Positions 19,004 to 27,888 of a stretch of DNA of 64,000 nucleotides are shown here, piece after piece. The stretch is from Pollutimonas sp963712655 (GTDB lineage Bacteria; Pseudomonadota; Gammaproteobacteria; Burkholderiales; Burkholderiaceae_B). A program made the position numbers and the translations under genes. The first letter of the stretch is position 1, and the number at the start of each line of letters is the position of its first letter. The stretch lies in NCBI GenBank assembly GCA_963712655.1, contig CAVQIT010000008.1:310001-374000 (forward strand). Direction: 5' to 3'. Under the pieces are notes generated by a model. It had not been told where the DNA came from and searched no databases. It saw only the letters and a list, made by a program, of their open reading frames with translations.

Positions 19004-19810
19004 CTATTTCTGGTCGTCATCGTCGGCCTTGGACGTGGCTTGGCTGCGAAACCCGGAAGGCGACATGCCCACATGCTCAAGAAAGGCGGTGGAAAAGTTG
19101 GCCGGACTCGAAAACCCGACTTCAGCGGCAATTACAGCGACACTAAGCGATGTCTGCGTCAACAAACGCTGAGCCGCGCGCATGCGTTCCTCGCGCAAAA
19201 ATTCGAACACCGTGCCGCCGCTGGCGCGCCGGAAAATACGCGTAAGGCGCTTCTCGTTGATGCCCAGAAAGGACGCCAATTCCCGCAAGCCGGGGGGATC
19301 GGCCAAGCGCTCCAGCAGGTGGTTTTTGGCGATACGAACCAGCACGTCGTCGCTGCTTACTGTCGTGGGCCGCACCAAATCCTCGGGCCAGGGCTGCGCA
19401 ACATATCGCCCGCCTACCGATAGGCGCAAGTGGATTTGCACCCGTGCAATGACCTCCTCGGGGGAAAAGGGCTTGAGAATATAGTCGACGCCGCCCTCCC
19501 TCAGCCCCATCAGGCGCTCATTGATATCGCCGGCCGAACTCAGGAACATGACCGGCACATGCGCGGTTTGCGGGTTGGCTTTCAATTGGCGGCATACGGC
19601 GAATCCTCCCATGCGGGGCATACGCACATCAAGCAGGATCAGATCCGGCAGGCGGGCAACGGCGCGGTCGTAGCCCTGCACGCCATCGAAGGCGACGCTC
19701 AGGCGGCAACCCGTGCCGCGCAATGCTTCTACCAGAAGACGCAGTTCGTCTGGATTGTCGTCCACAATCAAAATGTGAGAATTCGCCAATAACGAATAGC
19801 TGGAAGGCAT
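19004..19810 (-). CDS. Response regulator with AraC-type DNA-binding output
   Basis: 268 residues: a receiver domain (about 12-128) with acidic pocket VDDNPDE and predicted phospho-acceptor Asp61 in LLDVRMPRMGG, the FLSSAG and LKPF switch residues, then an AraC/XylS helix-turn-helix pair (about 160-255) with LRELASFLGINEKRLTRIFRR and VAAEVGFSSPANFSTAFLEHVGMSPSGFR. AraC-type output on a receiver is less common than OmpR or NarL types. The gene is divergent from the 7TMR-DISM histidine kinase at 19999, its likely partner, across 188 bp that should hold both promoters. Confidence 0.92.
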   Translation of the reverse strand: MPSSYSLLANSHILIVDDNPDELRLLVEALRGTGCRLSVAFDGVQGYDRAVARLPDLILLDVRMPRMGGFAVCRQLKANPQTAHVPVMFLSSAGDINERLMGLREGGVDYILKPFSPEEVIARVQIHLRLSVGGRYVAQPWPEDLVRPTTVSSDDVLVRIAKNHLLERLADPPGLRELASFLGINEKRLTRIFRRASGGTVFEFLREERMRAAQRLLTQTSLSVAVIAAEVGFSSPANFSTAFLEHVGMSPSGFRSQATSKADDDDQK

Positions 19811-19998
19811 AACTGAAAAAAACCAATAGGTGATATATTTGTAAACTTAACAGGACGTAAGCGAGAATAAGGAAGCACTTTCGCTACGTCCATCTATTTA
19901 ACACTGACTTGACCGTTATTAAAGATTGCCAACCGGGGCCGTCTGTGCCGTGCACTCTGCAAGGGGTGCGATAAAGCGGCCATACAATTAGAAAAACT

Positions 19999-22290
19999 AT
20001 GAAGCAATGGCTGCTAGGCATTTTCCTGTTCGCTTGTACCGCATGCGCCAGCGCCAACACCGGAACATTGGTTTTGGATGCGGCGCACACAAACTGGCCC
20101 ATTTCCCTGGCCAACTATCTCCAGATATTTGAAGACACCTCTGCGCAACGCAATCTCGACGATGTCGCGGATCTGCCCACCGATGCTCCTCATGGCTTCA
20201 GACAAGCCACGCCCGACACGCTGCAACCCGGCTACTCGAAATCGGCATGGTGGCTGCAACTGCGCATCGCCAACAACGAAGCGGCACCGCAAGCACTACG
20301 CCTGCTTCCAGGCTCGCTCAATCTGGACAGGCTGGATTTGTTTATACAGCATGGCAATCGCTGGACACATAGCCAGGCCGGCGACAAAATCGCAATATCC
20401 AGATCGAATATCGAAGCCACGCGGCTGCATGCACTGGCCTTTCAGTTAGAACCGGGCGAACAAGTGCGAGTCATGATCCGCATGCAAAGCGATAAAACCC
20501 TGCGCCTGCTGCCTTCTCTTTATTCGGAACCGGTCTATCAGGCGACGGAAAACCGCCTTTCAATATGGGATGGCATACTTTTTGGCGGGATATTGACCAT
20601 AGGCTGGTGCGCTCTCCTGATCGCCCTGTACTCGCCAAGCCTGCGGTTTGTTTTGCTGTCCGTGCTGAGCGTGAACATCGCCCTGTATGAAGCATCAATA
20701 CGCGGTTATACCAAGCTGTATCTTTGGCCGGAATCTGTCGAATGGGCGTCGCGCAGCCCGAAAGTGCTGGGCTATTTGTCGCTTGCGATTTTCACGGCTT
20801 TCATCTTGCGCATGGCCAAGCGCGAAAACATTTCATGGCCCGGCCACCGCTATTTCGTGGCGCTGGCCGTGACCCAGGCCGCCATGGCAGCCGCCGCGTT
20901 GCTGGCCGATCTGAATTGGATCAGCCGCCTTGGCACCTTTACTACCTTGCTATATGGCATTAGCCAGCCTATTGCCGCGTTCCTGCTATTGAGGCGGGCA
21001 ACGCCGACCGGCAAACTGATGCTGCTGGTCGGCGGGTTTTTCTTTCTGCAAACAGTGTTCCGCATTATGGAGCGAGCCGGTCTGCTGCCGGACTTCGCCA
21101 TCAGCCTTGGCCTTGGCAATGTCGACTACAACCCTGTGCTCGCCCTGATGGGCCTGGCCGTCAACCTTGCCGTCCTGACCGCATGGATGCTGCTCATCGG
21201 CAAACAACGCAAGGCCGCCTATGACGCCCTGGCCGACTGGCAGGAACTGGAGCAGGAACGGCTTAAAGGCGAAATTGCCCGCCGGACCGCCGCGCTCAAC
21301 AAGGCCTTGCATTATGCGCATGAAAAAAACCGCCAGAAAACCGAAACCCTGGGCTATATCAGCCATGACCTGCGCGCCCCGCTAGCCACCATTCTGGGAT
21401 ATATCCGCCTGCTGGGCGAGACACAGACAGCCGAGCAAGCCCCGCATGTGCGCGCCATCGAGCGTAGCGCCAGCTACCAACTGACGCTTATCGACGAACT
21501 GCTGGAATACGCAAAAAACGAATTGCAACCGTTGGAAATCAAGCCCGAAGCCATCGGCGTAGCGGCCCTTCTCGACGATATCACCCAATATGCCACCGCC
21601 CTGAGCGCGCAGCAACGCAATCGCTTCGAATGCAAGGCCGCCACACCCTTGCCATCCAAAGTCTTCCTTGATGTGCGCCGCTTGCAGCAAATATTGCTCA
21701 ACCTGATTTCCAACGCCGCCAAATTCACGCACAACGGCGTAATAACGCTAAGCATCGGCGCCGAAGGCAGCCCGGAAAATCCCACATTGAGTTTCGCCGT
21801 CGCCGACTCTGGAATAGGAATAGACATCCAGGCCCAGTCCATGGTGTTCAATGCGTTCGAACAACTGAAGGCTCAGCCAGGCAGCACCGGGCTGGGCCTG
21901 TTCATAGCGGAACGGATAGTCGAAAACATGGGAGGCCAACTGATGCTGGAAAGCACCCCGGGCGTGGGCAGCCGCTTCAGCTTTGCCATCAGGGTCAAAG
22001 CCATGGGCACGGAAACGACCACATGGCGCGCGCCTATTTTCTCTGCAACCGATATTGCCGCTACCTCAGGGGGGCACAGCAGCACTGGCCCAATGGCGCC
22101 GCCCGCGCATGCCCGCCTTGATCTGGCCAAATTCGCCGACGACGGTCAACTGACCGATATCGAAAAATGGCTGCACCGCATGTCCCGCTCGCATCCCGCA
22201 TACTCGGCGTATCTGAATAATGTAAGAGACGCCTTGCAAACACTGGACTTTGACCGGATCAAGACACTGGCGCTATCGAATCCGCAATAA
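19999..22290 (+). CDS. 7TMR-DISM sensor histidine kinase
   Basis: 763 residues. A signal peptide (MKQWLLGIFLFACTACASA) leads to a periplasmic 7TMR-DISM extracellular domain (about 25-185, with YSKSAWWLQLRIANNE), then about seven membrane helices (190-405), a coiled coil, a HisKA domain with phospho-accepting His456 in YISHDLRAPLATILGY, and an ATPase domain with LISNAAKFT (N box), ADSGIGID (G1) and STGLGLFIAERI (G2). No receiver domain follows; a short tail of about 90 residues after the kinase is unassigned. The divergent AraC-type response regulator is the probable partner. The extracellular fold suggests a carbohydrate-like or other small periplasmic ligand. Confidence 0.92.
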   Translation: MKQWLLGIFLFACTACASANTGTLVLDAAHTNWPISLANYLQIFEDTSAQRNLDDVADLPTDAPHGFRQATPDTLQPGYSKSAWWLQLRIANNEAAPQALRLLPGSLNLDRLDLFIQHGNRWTHSQAGDKIAISRSNIEATRLHALAFQLEPGEQVRVMIRMQSDKTLRLLPSLYSEPVYQATENRLSIWDGILFGGILTIGWCALLIALYSPSLRFVLLSVLSVNIALYEASIRGYTKLYLWPESVEWASRSPKVLGYLSLAIFTAFILRMAKRENISWPGHRYFVALAVTQAAMAAAALLADLNWISRLGTFTTLLYGISQPIAAFLLLRRATPTGKLMLLVGGFFFLQTVFRIMERAGLLPDFAISLGLGNVDYNPVLALMGLAVNLAVLTAWMLLIGKQRKAAYDALADWQELEQERLKGEIARRTAALNKALHYAHEKNRQKTETLGYISHDLRAPLATILGYIRLLGETQTAEQAPHVRAIERSASYQLTLIDELLEYAKNELQPLEIKPEAIGVAALLDDITQYATALSAQQRNRFECKAATPLPSKVFLDVRRLQQILLNLISNAAKFTHNGVITLSIGAEGSPENPTLSFAVADSGIGIDIQAQSMVFNAFEQLKAQPGSTGLGLFIAERIVENMGGQLMLESTPGVGSRFSFAIRVKAMGTETTTWRAPIFSATDIAATSGGHSSTGPMAPPAHARLDLAKFADDGQLTDIEKWLHRMSRSHPAYSAYLNNVRDALQTLDFDRIKTLALSNPQ

Positions 22291-22294
22291 ACCG

Positions 22295-24496
22295 CTATGG
22301 CGTGAATACCGTGCCGGACGCGGCGCCTGAATCGCCTGCCGCCAGCGATGCGCGCAGCATATCCGCCAGTTCGTTCGGCAACACAGGGCGGCTAAAGTAA
22401 AAGCCCTGCATTTCGTCGCAGCCGTTGGCTTGCAGGAACAAGGCCTGCTCCAGCGTTTCCACGCCCTCGGCCACCACGCCCAGGTCCAGGCCGTGGGCCA
22501 AGGCGATAATGGCCCTGGTAATCGCGGCATCGTTCGTGTCATGCGTGACATCATTGACAAAGGAACGATCGATTTTCAACACATCGAGCGGGAAGCGCTT
22601 CAGGCAGCTTAACGATGAATAGCCGGTTCCGAAATCATCCACCGACAATACAACACCAAGCTGCTTCAAGGATTGCAAGGCGGTAATTGCCGCCTCGGTG
22701 TCTTGCATCACCGTGCTCTCGGTAATTTCCAATTCCAGGCAGGAGGGATCGAGGCCCGTATCGCGCAACACCTGTCCCACCTGCTCGGCCAGGTTCGGCT
22801 GCTGGAACTGCCTGGCGGACAAATTGACCGACACGCACAATTGCGGCAGACCCTGCGCTTGCCACTTGCGCGCCTGCTCGCAAGCCTCTTTCAGCACCCA
22901 CATCCCGATGGCGCCGATAAACCCGTTTTCCTCTGCGATGGGAATGAAGCTGGCGGGAGGCACTTGGCCCAGCACCGGATGGTTCCATCGAACCAGCGCC
23001 TCGACGCCCACCACGGCTCCGGTATTGAAATTGACTTTGGGCTGATAATGCAGCAAAAGCTCATTGTTATCGAGAGCGTGATGCAGAGAACTTTCGAGCA
23101 TCAAGCGTTCGCGCAAGCCGCGCTCCATGTCCCACGTATGAAAACGGTACGAGCTGCGGGCATCTTTCTTGACACTGCTCATCGCCATGTGCGCTTTATG
23201 CAGCAGGCCATTCTCGGTCGTTTCATCATCGGGAAACAAAGTAATGCCGACGCTCGCGCTCAAGAAGATTTCATGCCCCTGGATATGGAAGGGCTCGCGC
23301 ATGCGCTGCAAAAGATTTTCGGCGAGCTGCGCGGCCTCGTGCCCATCGGTAATATTCTTCTGCAGGATGATGAACTCATCGCCAGCCTGGCGGGCCAGCG
23401 TATCGCCGGAAGGCAAGGCCGGCGCCAGCCGGTCGACACATGCGCGTATGACTTCGTCGCCCACGGCGTGGCCAAATGTGGCATTGACCTTCTTGAAAAA
23501 ATCCACATCCAGGAAAAACACAGCCAGCCTGGTATTGTTCAAGCGCGCATGGACAATCGCCTGCCGCAATTTCTGGACAATCAGGAGCCGGTTCGGCAGG
23601 CCAGTCAGCATATCGTGCGTCAGTTGTTCAAGCCGGGACTGCTCTGAGCGGCGCAACTGCTGGTAGGGCTCGCGCAGCGCATCCAGGAATATTGCCCAAT
23701 ACAAATACCCGCATGCGATGATGTTATAGAGATGCCCCAGCGTGTCCGGCAGTGCGCCGGCCTGCGCATACCGGGCGAAATACACTTCGCCCATCGCCAT
23801 GATCGCGGCCGCCACAAGCAGATAGCCGGCGTTGCGATCCTGCTTGATCCATGCGCGCCACAGGAACAGCAAGACAGCAGCCAGGTAAAGCCCAAGCAGC
23901 GCGTAGTTCGTCCATATTTCAACGAAGGTCAGCCCCTGCCCCCACATCTGCGCAGGCGCACCGAGCCGGTGCAGCACTGACCATGCGACCAGCACGACAA
24001 CCGCGATGGAGCCGGCCAGGACGACATAGCGGATACGACGGCTTGCATACAGGTTCCATGGCAGCAGGGCCACCATCAGCAGCGCGGCGGCCGAAACGGT
24101 GCGCGACGCCAGTTCGAATACCATGCCCTCGGGGATAAAGCCCTGCGCGACGATCGCCGGCAGGCCGTCCAGCGATAGCAGGTGGCATAGATGCAGCAGC
24201 GCCACCGCAAGAAAGGCCGCCGATAGAATAATGACGTTGCAGGGTATTTTCTTGCTGATATTTTGCCAGCCCAGCGCAAATATCATGGACGCGATAACAA
24301 TTGAAAGCACTTCTATGATTGTATACAGCGGCGACCGGTACGCGCCCAGCTCAGGCCAATTGGCCGGCCCGGCCAGCGCCAGCCAGGCAAGCGGGCACGC
24401 CAGCAAAATAATTACTAGTGCAATGTGCCAAAGGTGAGCGGTCGAACCTAGATAACGATCCGCTTTGTAATCGCTTGCAAGTAGCTGATCAATCAT
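22295..24496 (-). CDS. MASE-type membrane GGDEF-EAL cyclic-di-GMP protein
   Basis: About 733 residues from MIDQLLASDY. The N-terminal 260 residues form about eight membrane helices resembling a MASE3-type sensor, followed by GGDEF and EAL domains. The cyclase signature reads RQAGDEF, so the first Gly is Ala, a change compatible with activity in some cyclases. The phosphodiesterase part keeps VEALVRW (EAL motif), NLSARQF, LEITES, DDFGTGYSSL and KIDRSFV, so degradation of cyclic-di-GMP is likely. The longer frame to 24550 lacks support. It converges on the histidine kinase gene with a 4-bp gap; a functional link is not shown. Confidence 0.9.
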   Translation of the reverse strand: MIDQLLASDYKADRYLGSTAHLWHIALVIILLACPLAWLALAGPANWPELGAYRSPLYTIIEVLSIVIASMIFALGWQNISKKIPCNVIILSAAFLAVALLHLCHLLSLDGLPAIVAQGFIPEGMVFELASRTVSAAALLMVALLPWNLYASRRIRYVVLAGSIAVVVLVAWSVLHRLGAPAQMWGQGLTFVEIWTNYALLGLYLAAVLLFLWRAWIKQDRNAGYLLVAAAIMAMGEVYFARYAQAGALPDTLGHLYNIIACGYLYWAIFLDALREPYQQLRRSEQSRLEQLTHDMLTGLPNRLLIVQKLRQAIVHARLNNTRLAVFFLDVDFFKKVNATFGHAVGDEVIRACVDRLAPALPSGDTLARQAGDEFIILQKNITDGHEAAQLAENLLQRMREPFHIQGHEIFLSASVGITLFPDDETTENGLLHKAHMAMSSVKKDARSSYRFHTWDMERGLRERLMLESSLHHALDNNELLLHYQPKVNFNTGAVVGVEALVRWNHPVLGQVPPASFIPIAEENGFIGAIGMWVLKEACEQARKWQAQGLPQLCVSVNLSARQFQQPNLAEQVGQVLRDTGLDPSCLELEITESTVMQDTEAAITALQSLKQLGVVLSVDDFGTGYSSLSCLKRFPLDVLKIDRSFVNDVTHDTNDAAITRAIIALAHGLDLGVVAEGVETLEQALFLQANGCDEMQGFYFSRPVLPNELADMLRASLAAGDSGAASGTVFTP

Positions 24497-24886
24497 GGTG
24501 GAAACACACCCGGAACGCCCACGACCCATACGCCGAAATGGACGCAACATGAAAGCCGGGTTCGCTTGAACTCATGGAAAACGGAGTCTTGAATAACAAT
24601 TAAAGAGGATTATCTCAGGAATTATGCAAAAGTAACATTAAGTAGTCCAAAAATGTGAAATATGGCAGCTTTTTTTATGTGACAGCCAACCGGAGCCGCC
24701 GGCTCTGCCTCGCGTCGAATCGGCGCTTGCGGCACCACGCCCGCACATACCCGCACCCAGGCAAGATCCTGCCGGCGGGGTGGGGCAACGGCTCCAGGCC
24801 TGCGCCTCAATACAGATGATAATCATTCCCATTTTTAATGTAGAATTCACGGCTTGACCCTTTTTTCTATTATTTTGTCTACGGAC
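24497..24886. promoter_or_regulatory. Divergent intergenic region with a predicted Fur box
   Basis: This region separates the cyclic-di-GMP gene from the PepSY operon. At 24812-24830 the sequence ACAGATGATAATCATTCCC contains the 12-base Fur core ATGATAATCATT, and TAGAAT at 24840-24845 could be the -10 element of the PepSY promoter. The remaining bases show no gene. Iron control of the downstream operon is predicted. Confidence 0.6.
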
Positions 24887-25516
24887 ATGACATCCATACC
24901 GTCTTCCCGGCGCCGCTCTTATTGGCTGAAAACGCTTCATCAATGGCACTGGATGAGCGCCGCGCTGAGCCTGGCCGGGTTGGTGCTTTTCGCGGCGACG
25001 GGGCTCACCCTGAACAATGCCGCATGGATCGAAGCCAGCCCAAAAACGATTTCCCGGACATTGACCTTGCCGGCGGAACTGGTCAAATCATTGGCCACCT
25101 CCCCCAGTCCGAAAAAGACACAGCCCTTGCCCGGCCCTGTCCAGGGATGGCTGGATCGGCAATTGAACATCCATATCGACAATCGGATCGCCGAGTTTTC
25201 GCCTGACGAAATCTATCTGTCGCTGCCCGAACCCGGCGCCGACGCCTGGCTTTCCATAGATGTCGCCAGCGGCGATGTGGAGTATGAACGCAGCAGCCGG
25301 GGCTGGATCGCCTACTTCAATGATTTGCACAAGGGGCGCCATGCGGGGGCCGTATGGAGCTGGTTCATCGATATTTTCGCCGTCGCCTGCGTCATTTTTG
25401 CGCTCACCGGCTTATTCCTGCTAAAGCTGCATGCCGCCAATAGACCCGCATCGTGGCCGTTGGTCAGCCTGGGCCTTATTCTTCCCATTATTCTCATGCT
25501 CTTATTCGTTCACTGA
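24887..25516 (+). CDS. PepSY-associated transmembrane protein
   Basis: 209 residues from MTSIPSSRRR. One membrane helix (WMSAALSLAGLVLFAATGLTLNN) with histidines in the LHQWHW segment, a periplasmic PepSY-like domain (about 60-150), then two helices near the C-terminus (WSWFIDIFAVACVIFALTGLFLL and WPLVSLGLILPIILMLLFV). Histidines HQWH and HKGRH may bind heme, as in PiuB/FoxB-type ferric reductases. It heads a five-gene operon behind a Fur box, pointing to electron transfer to periplasmic ferric complexes. Confidence 0.85.
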   Translation: MTSIPSSRRRSYWLKTLHQWHWMSAALSLAGLVLFAATGLTLNNAAWIEASPKTISRTLTLPAELVKSLATSPSPKKTQPLPGPVQGWLDRQLNIHIDNRIAEFSPDEIYLSLPEPGADAWLSIDVASGDVEYERSSRGWIAYFNDLHKGRHAGAVWSWFIDIFAVACVIFALTGLFLLKLHAANRPASWPLVSLGLILPIILMLLFVH

Positions 25517-25518
25517 CT

Positions 25519-26043
25519 ATGAAATACCTGCTCAAACCCTCGACGGCGCTTATATTGACAAGCCTGCTGGGAACTCGCGCGCTGGCGGCCGGCATGGCCG
25601 TGAAAGTCGACATTCCACGGCTCGACACCGCCGAATACCATCGTCCGTATGTCGCCGTCTGGCTCGAAGACGCCCATAAAAAGAACATACGCGATATCGC
25701 CGTCTGGTACGAACAGCAAAAGCCCCAGGAAGAAGGCAAAAAATGGCTGAAAGACCTGCGCCAATGGTGGCGCCTGAGCGGACGCAACCAGGAAAAGCCC
25801 GCCGACGGCGTCAGCGGCGCCACACGCGCCGCCGGGGTGCAAACGATTAACCTGTCCGGCGAAAGCCAGGCGCTATCCGGGCTCAAGCCCGGCGAATACC
25901 AATTGGTCATCGAAGCCGCCCGTGAAAAAGGCGGGCACGAATTACTGCGCCTGCCGCTGTCCTGGCCGCCCGCTCAAGCCCAAACCATCAATGCCCAGGG
26001 ACAACAGGAACTGGGCCCCATCGAACTTACTATCACCCCATAG
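25519..26043 (+). CDS. DUF2271 periplasmic protein
   Basis: 174 residues starting 2 bp after the PepSY stop, with a signal peptide ending near TRALAAG. It keeps the DUF2271 features YHRPYVAVWLEDAHKKNIRDIAVWYEQ, KWLKDLRQWWRLSGR and DGVSGATRAAG, the last resembling the covalent-flavin attachment site S/DGVSGATR of FMN-binding domains, where ApbE adds FMN to Thr. An ApbE gene lies two genes downstream, so this protein is a plausible flavinylation target. That link is inference. Confidence 0.82.
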   Translation: MKYLLKPSTALILTSLLGTRALAAGMAVKVDIPRLDTAEYHRPYVAVWLEDAHKKNIRDIAVWYEQQKPQEEGKKWLKDLRQWWRLSGRNQEKPADGVSGATRAAGVQTINLSGESQALSGLKPGEYQLVIEAAREKGGHELLRLPLSWPPAQAQTINAQGQQELGPIELTITP

Positions 26044-26051
26044 GCTTAACT

Positions 26052-26852
26052 ATGAAACGACTTGCGTTCTCCTTGTTTGCATTGGCCTTGCTGGTTCCGG
26101 GCCTGGCTCGAGCCCACGATGCCTGGATCCTGCCTTCCGCCACAGTGCTGTCGGGGGAAGAGGCCTGGATTACCGTCGATGCGGCGGTCGGCAACGATAA
26201 GTTCTTCTTTGATCACCGCCCCCTGCAATTGAAAGGCCTGGAAATCACTGGCCCCGACGGCAAGGCGGTGACGGCCGAAAACGCGTTCACCGGCCACATG
26301 CGCAGCGGATTCGACGTGCATCTGACGCAAGCGGGTACGTATCGCATCGCCGTGGTTACGAACGGCGTTTTCGCCCGCTGGAAAGAAAACGGCAAAACGA
26401 AGCGCTGGTTCGGCTCAGCGGACGACTACGCCAAAAACGTCCCTGCCAAAGCGGAAGCGCTGGACGTGCAGCAGCGCGTCAATCGGGTCGAAACTTTTGT
26501 AACCCAGGGAAAACCGACTCCGGTGGGCGCAATCAAGGACGGCATCGCCCTGGTCGCGGTATCGCATCCCAATGACTTGTTTGCCGGCGAAAAAAGCAAG
26601 TTCATCGTCACTATCGACGGTCAACCTGCCAAGCAAGCCGAACTCACCATAGTGCATGAAGGCAATCGTTATCGCGATGCATCCCACGATATGTCCCTCA
26701 AGACCAACGACGCCGGCGAGTTCGAAGTAACATGGCCGCACGCCGGCCGGTACTGGCTGCATACCCAAGGCAAAGATAAAAAAACAAGCTTGCCGCAGGC
26801 GGCCGGCCGCATCTTGTCCTATTCGGCGACCCTGGAAGTCCTGCCTCAATAA
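26052..26852 (+). CDS. DUF4198 periplasmic protein
   Basis: 266 residues with a signal peptide (MKRLAFSLFALALLVPGLARA) cut before HDAWILPS, the usual mature start of DUF4198 proteins, where a free N-terminal His could bind metal. The rest is predicted beta-rich (two Ig-like parts). The family commonly sits beside metal uptake genes such as nickel or iron transporters. It follows DUF2271 by 8 bp in the Fur-boxed operon; role in metal handling is inferred. Confidence 0.82.
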   Translation: MKRLAFSLFALALLVPGLARAHDAWILPSATVLSGEEAWITVDAAVGNDKFFFDHRPLQLKGLEITGPDGKAVTAENAFTGHMRSGFDVHLTQAGTYRIAVVTNGVFARWKENGKTKRWFGSADDYAKNVPAKAEALDVQQRVNRVETFVTQGKPTPVGAIKDGIALVAVSHPNDLFAGEKSKFIVTIDGQPAKQAELTIVHEGNRYRDASHDMSLKTNDAGEFEVTWPHAGRYWLHTQGKDKKTSLPQAAGRILSYSATLEVLPQ

Positions 26853-26858
26853 TCGCGC

Positions 26859-27872
26859 GTGGCTGACCATCGACCGACTCCAGATTGGCGCGCGGCATTC
26901 CAGGCCACGGACATGCCGCCGTCGCCGGCGCACGCTTGCCGCGAGCTTCACGGGCGCAGCATGGGCACAAGCTGGACGGTCAAGATCGGCGCGCCGCCAG
27001 CGTCCGGCCCCATAAACGCCGATGCGCTCCAGGCTTCGATACAACAAGCGCTCGATGGCGTTACACAGCAAATGAGCACGTGGACAAGCGACAGCTCCAT
27101 CAGCCGCTTGAATCAGGCTGAGCCAGGCTGGTATCAACTTCCCCCGGAATTGTTCCACGTCCTGCGCCATGCCCTGGATATCGCCCGGCAAACCGATGGC
27201 GCTTACGATCCCACCGTGGGCAGGCTGGTGAATCTGTGGGGCTTCGGACCGCAAGGCGCTGTTGCCGCGCCTCCCGGCGATCGCGCTATCCAGGCGGCGC
27301 TCGCGCAAACCGGCTGGCGCCAGACCGCGCTGAACGATGAGCATCGCGGCATTTGGCAGCCCGGCCAGTTGCACTTCGACTTATCGTCCATAGCCAAAGG
27401 CTATGGCGTCGACCAAATTGCGGCGGTACTCGACCGGCACGCTGTCGAACATTATCTTGTGGAACTGGGCGGGGAACTGAAAGCGCGGGGACTGAATCCG
27501 CGCCAAAGCCCATGGATGCTGGACATTGAAACGCCCGACGACACCAGCGTTTTCCCCATTTCGCTGTCCGACCGCGCCATTGCGACCTCCGGCGATTACC
27601 GGCGCTACTTCCTGCATGAGGGGCGGCGCTACAGTCACACCCTGGATCCGCGCAGCGGCTATCCGCTGCCGCAACAACTGGCCTCGGTAAGCGTTCTGCA
27701 TCGGGAATGCATGCTTGCCGACGCTCTGGCCACGGCCCTGTTATGCCTGGGTCCGGAACAAGGCCCGGCTTATGCAAAAGCCAATTGCATCCCCGCCCTT
27801 TTCATGCACAGGCATCCCGGCGGCATAGCCGTCGACTGGACACCCGAATTCCAGTTGCTTGCCCATAGCTGA
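26859..27872 (+). CDS. apbE: FAD:protein FMN transferase (ApbE family)
   Basis: 337 residues starting at GTG. ApbE attaches FMN from FAD to Thr or Ser of target proteins. The blocks MGTSWTVKIG, MSTWTSDSSISRLN, DPTVGRLVNLWGFG, FDLSSIAKGYGVDQIA, HTLDPRSGYPL and the Mg-binding CMLADALATALLCLG are all present. It lacks a clear signal peptide or lipobox, so as annotated it is cytosolic, unlike most ApbE proteins; a longer start is not possible because the previous gene ends 6 bp upstream. DUF2271 with its DGVSGATR site is a likely substrate. Confidence 0.9.
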   Translation: MADHRPTPDWRAAFQATDMPPSPAHACRELHGRSMGTSWTVKIGAPPASGPINADALQASIQQALDGVTQQMSTWTSDSSISRLNQAEPGWYQLPPELFHVLRHALDIARQTDGAYDPTVGRLVNLWGFGPQGAVAAPPGDRAIQAALAQTGWRQTALNDEHRGIWQPGQLHFDLSSIAKGYGVDQIAAVLDRHAVEHYLVELGGELKARGLNPRQSPWMLDIETPDDTSVFPISLSDRAIATSGDYRRYFLHEGRRYSHTLDPRSGYPLPQQLASVSVLHRECMLADALATALLCLGPEQGPAYAKANCIPALFMHRHPGGIAVDWTPEFQLLAHS

Positions 27873-27888
27873 TACGGCTATTGCCATC

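Noticed and set aside
22673..23647. Plus-strand open frame opposite the GGDEF/EAL gene
   Set aside because: Antisense shadow; the minus strand carries clear GGDEF and EAL motifs.
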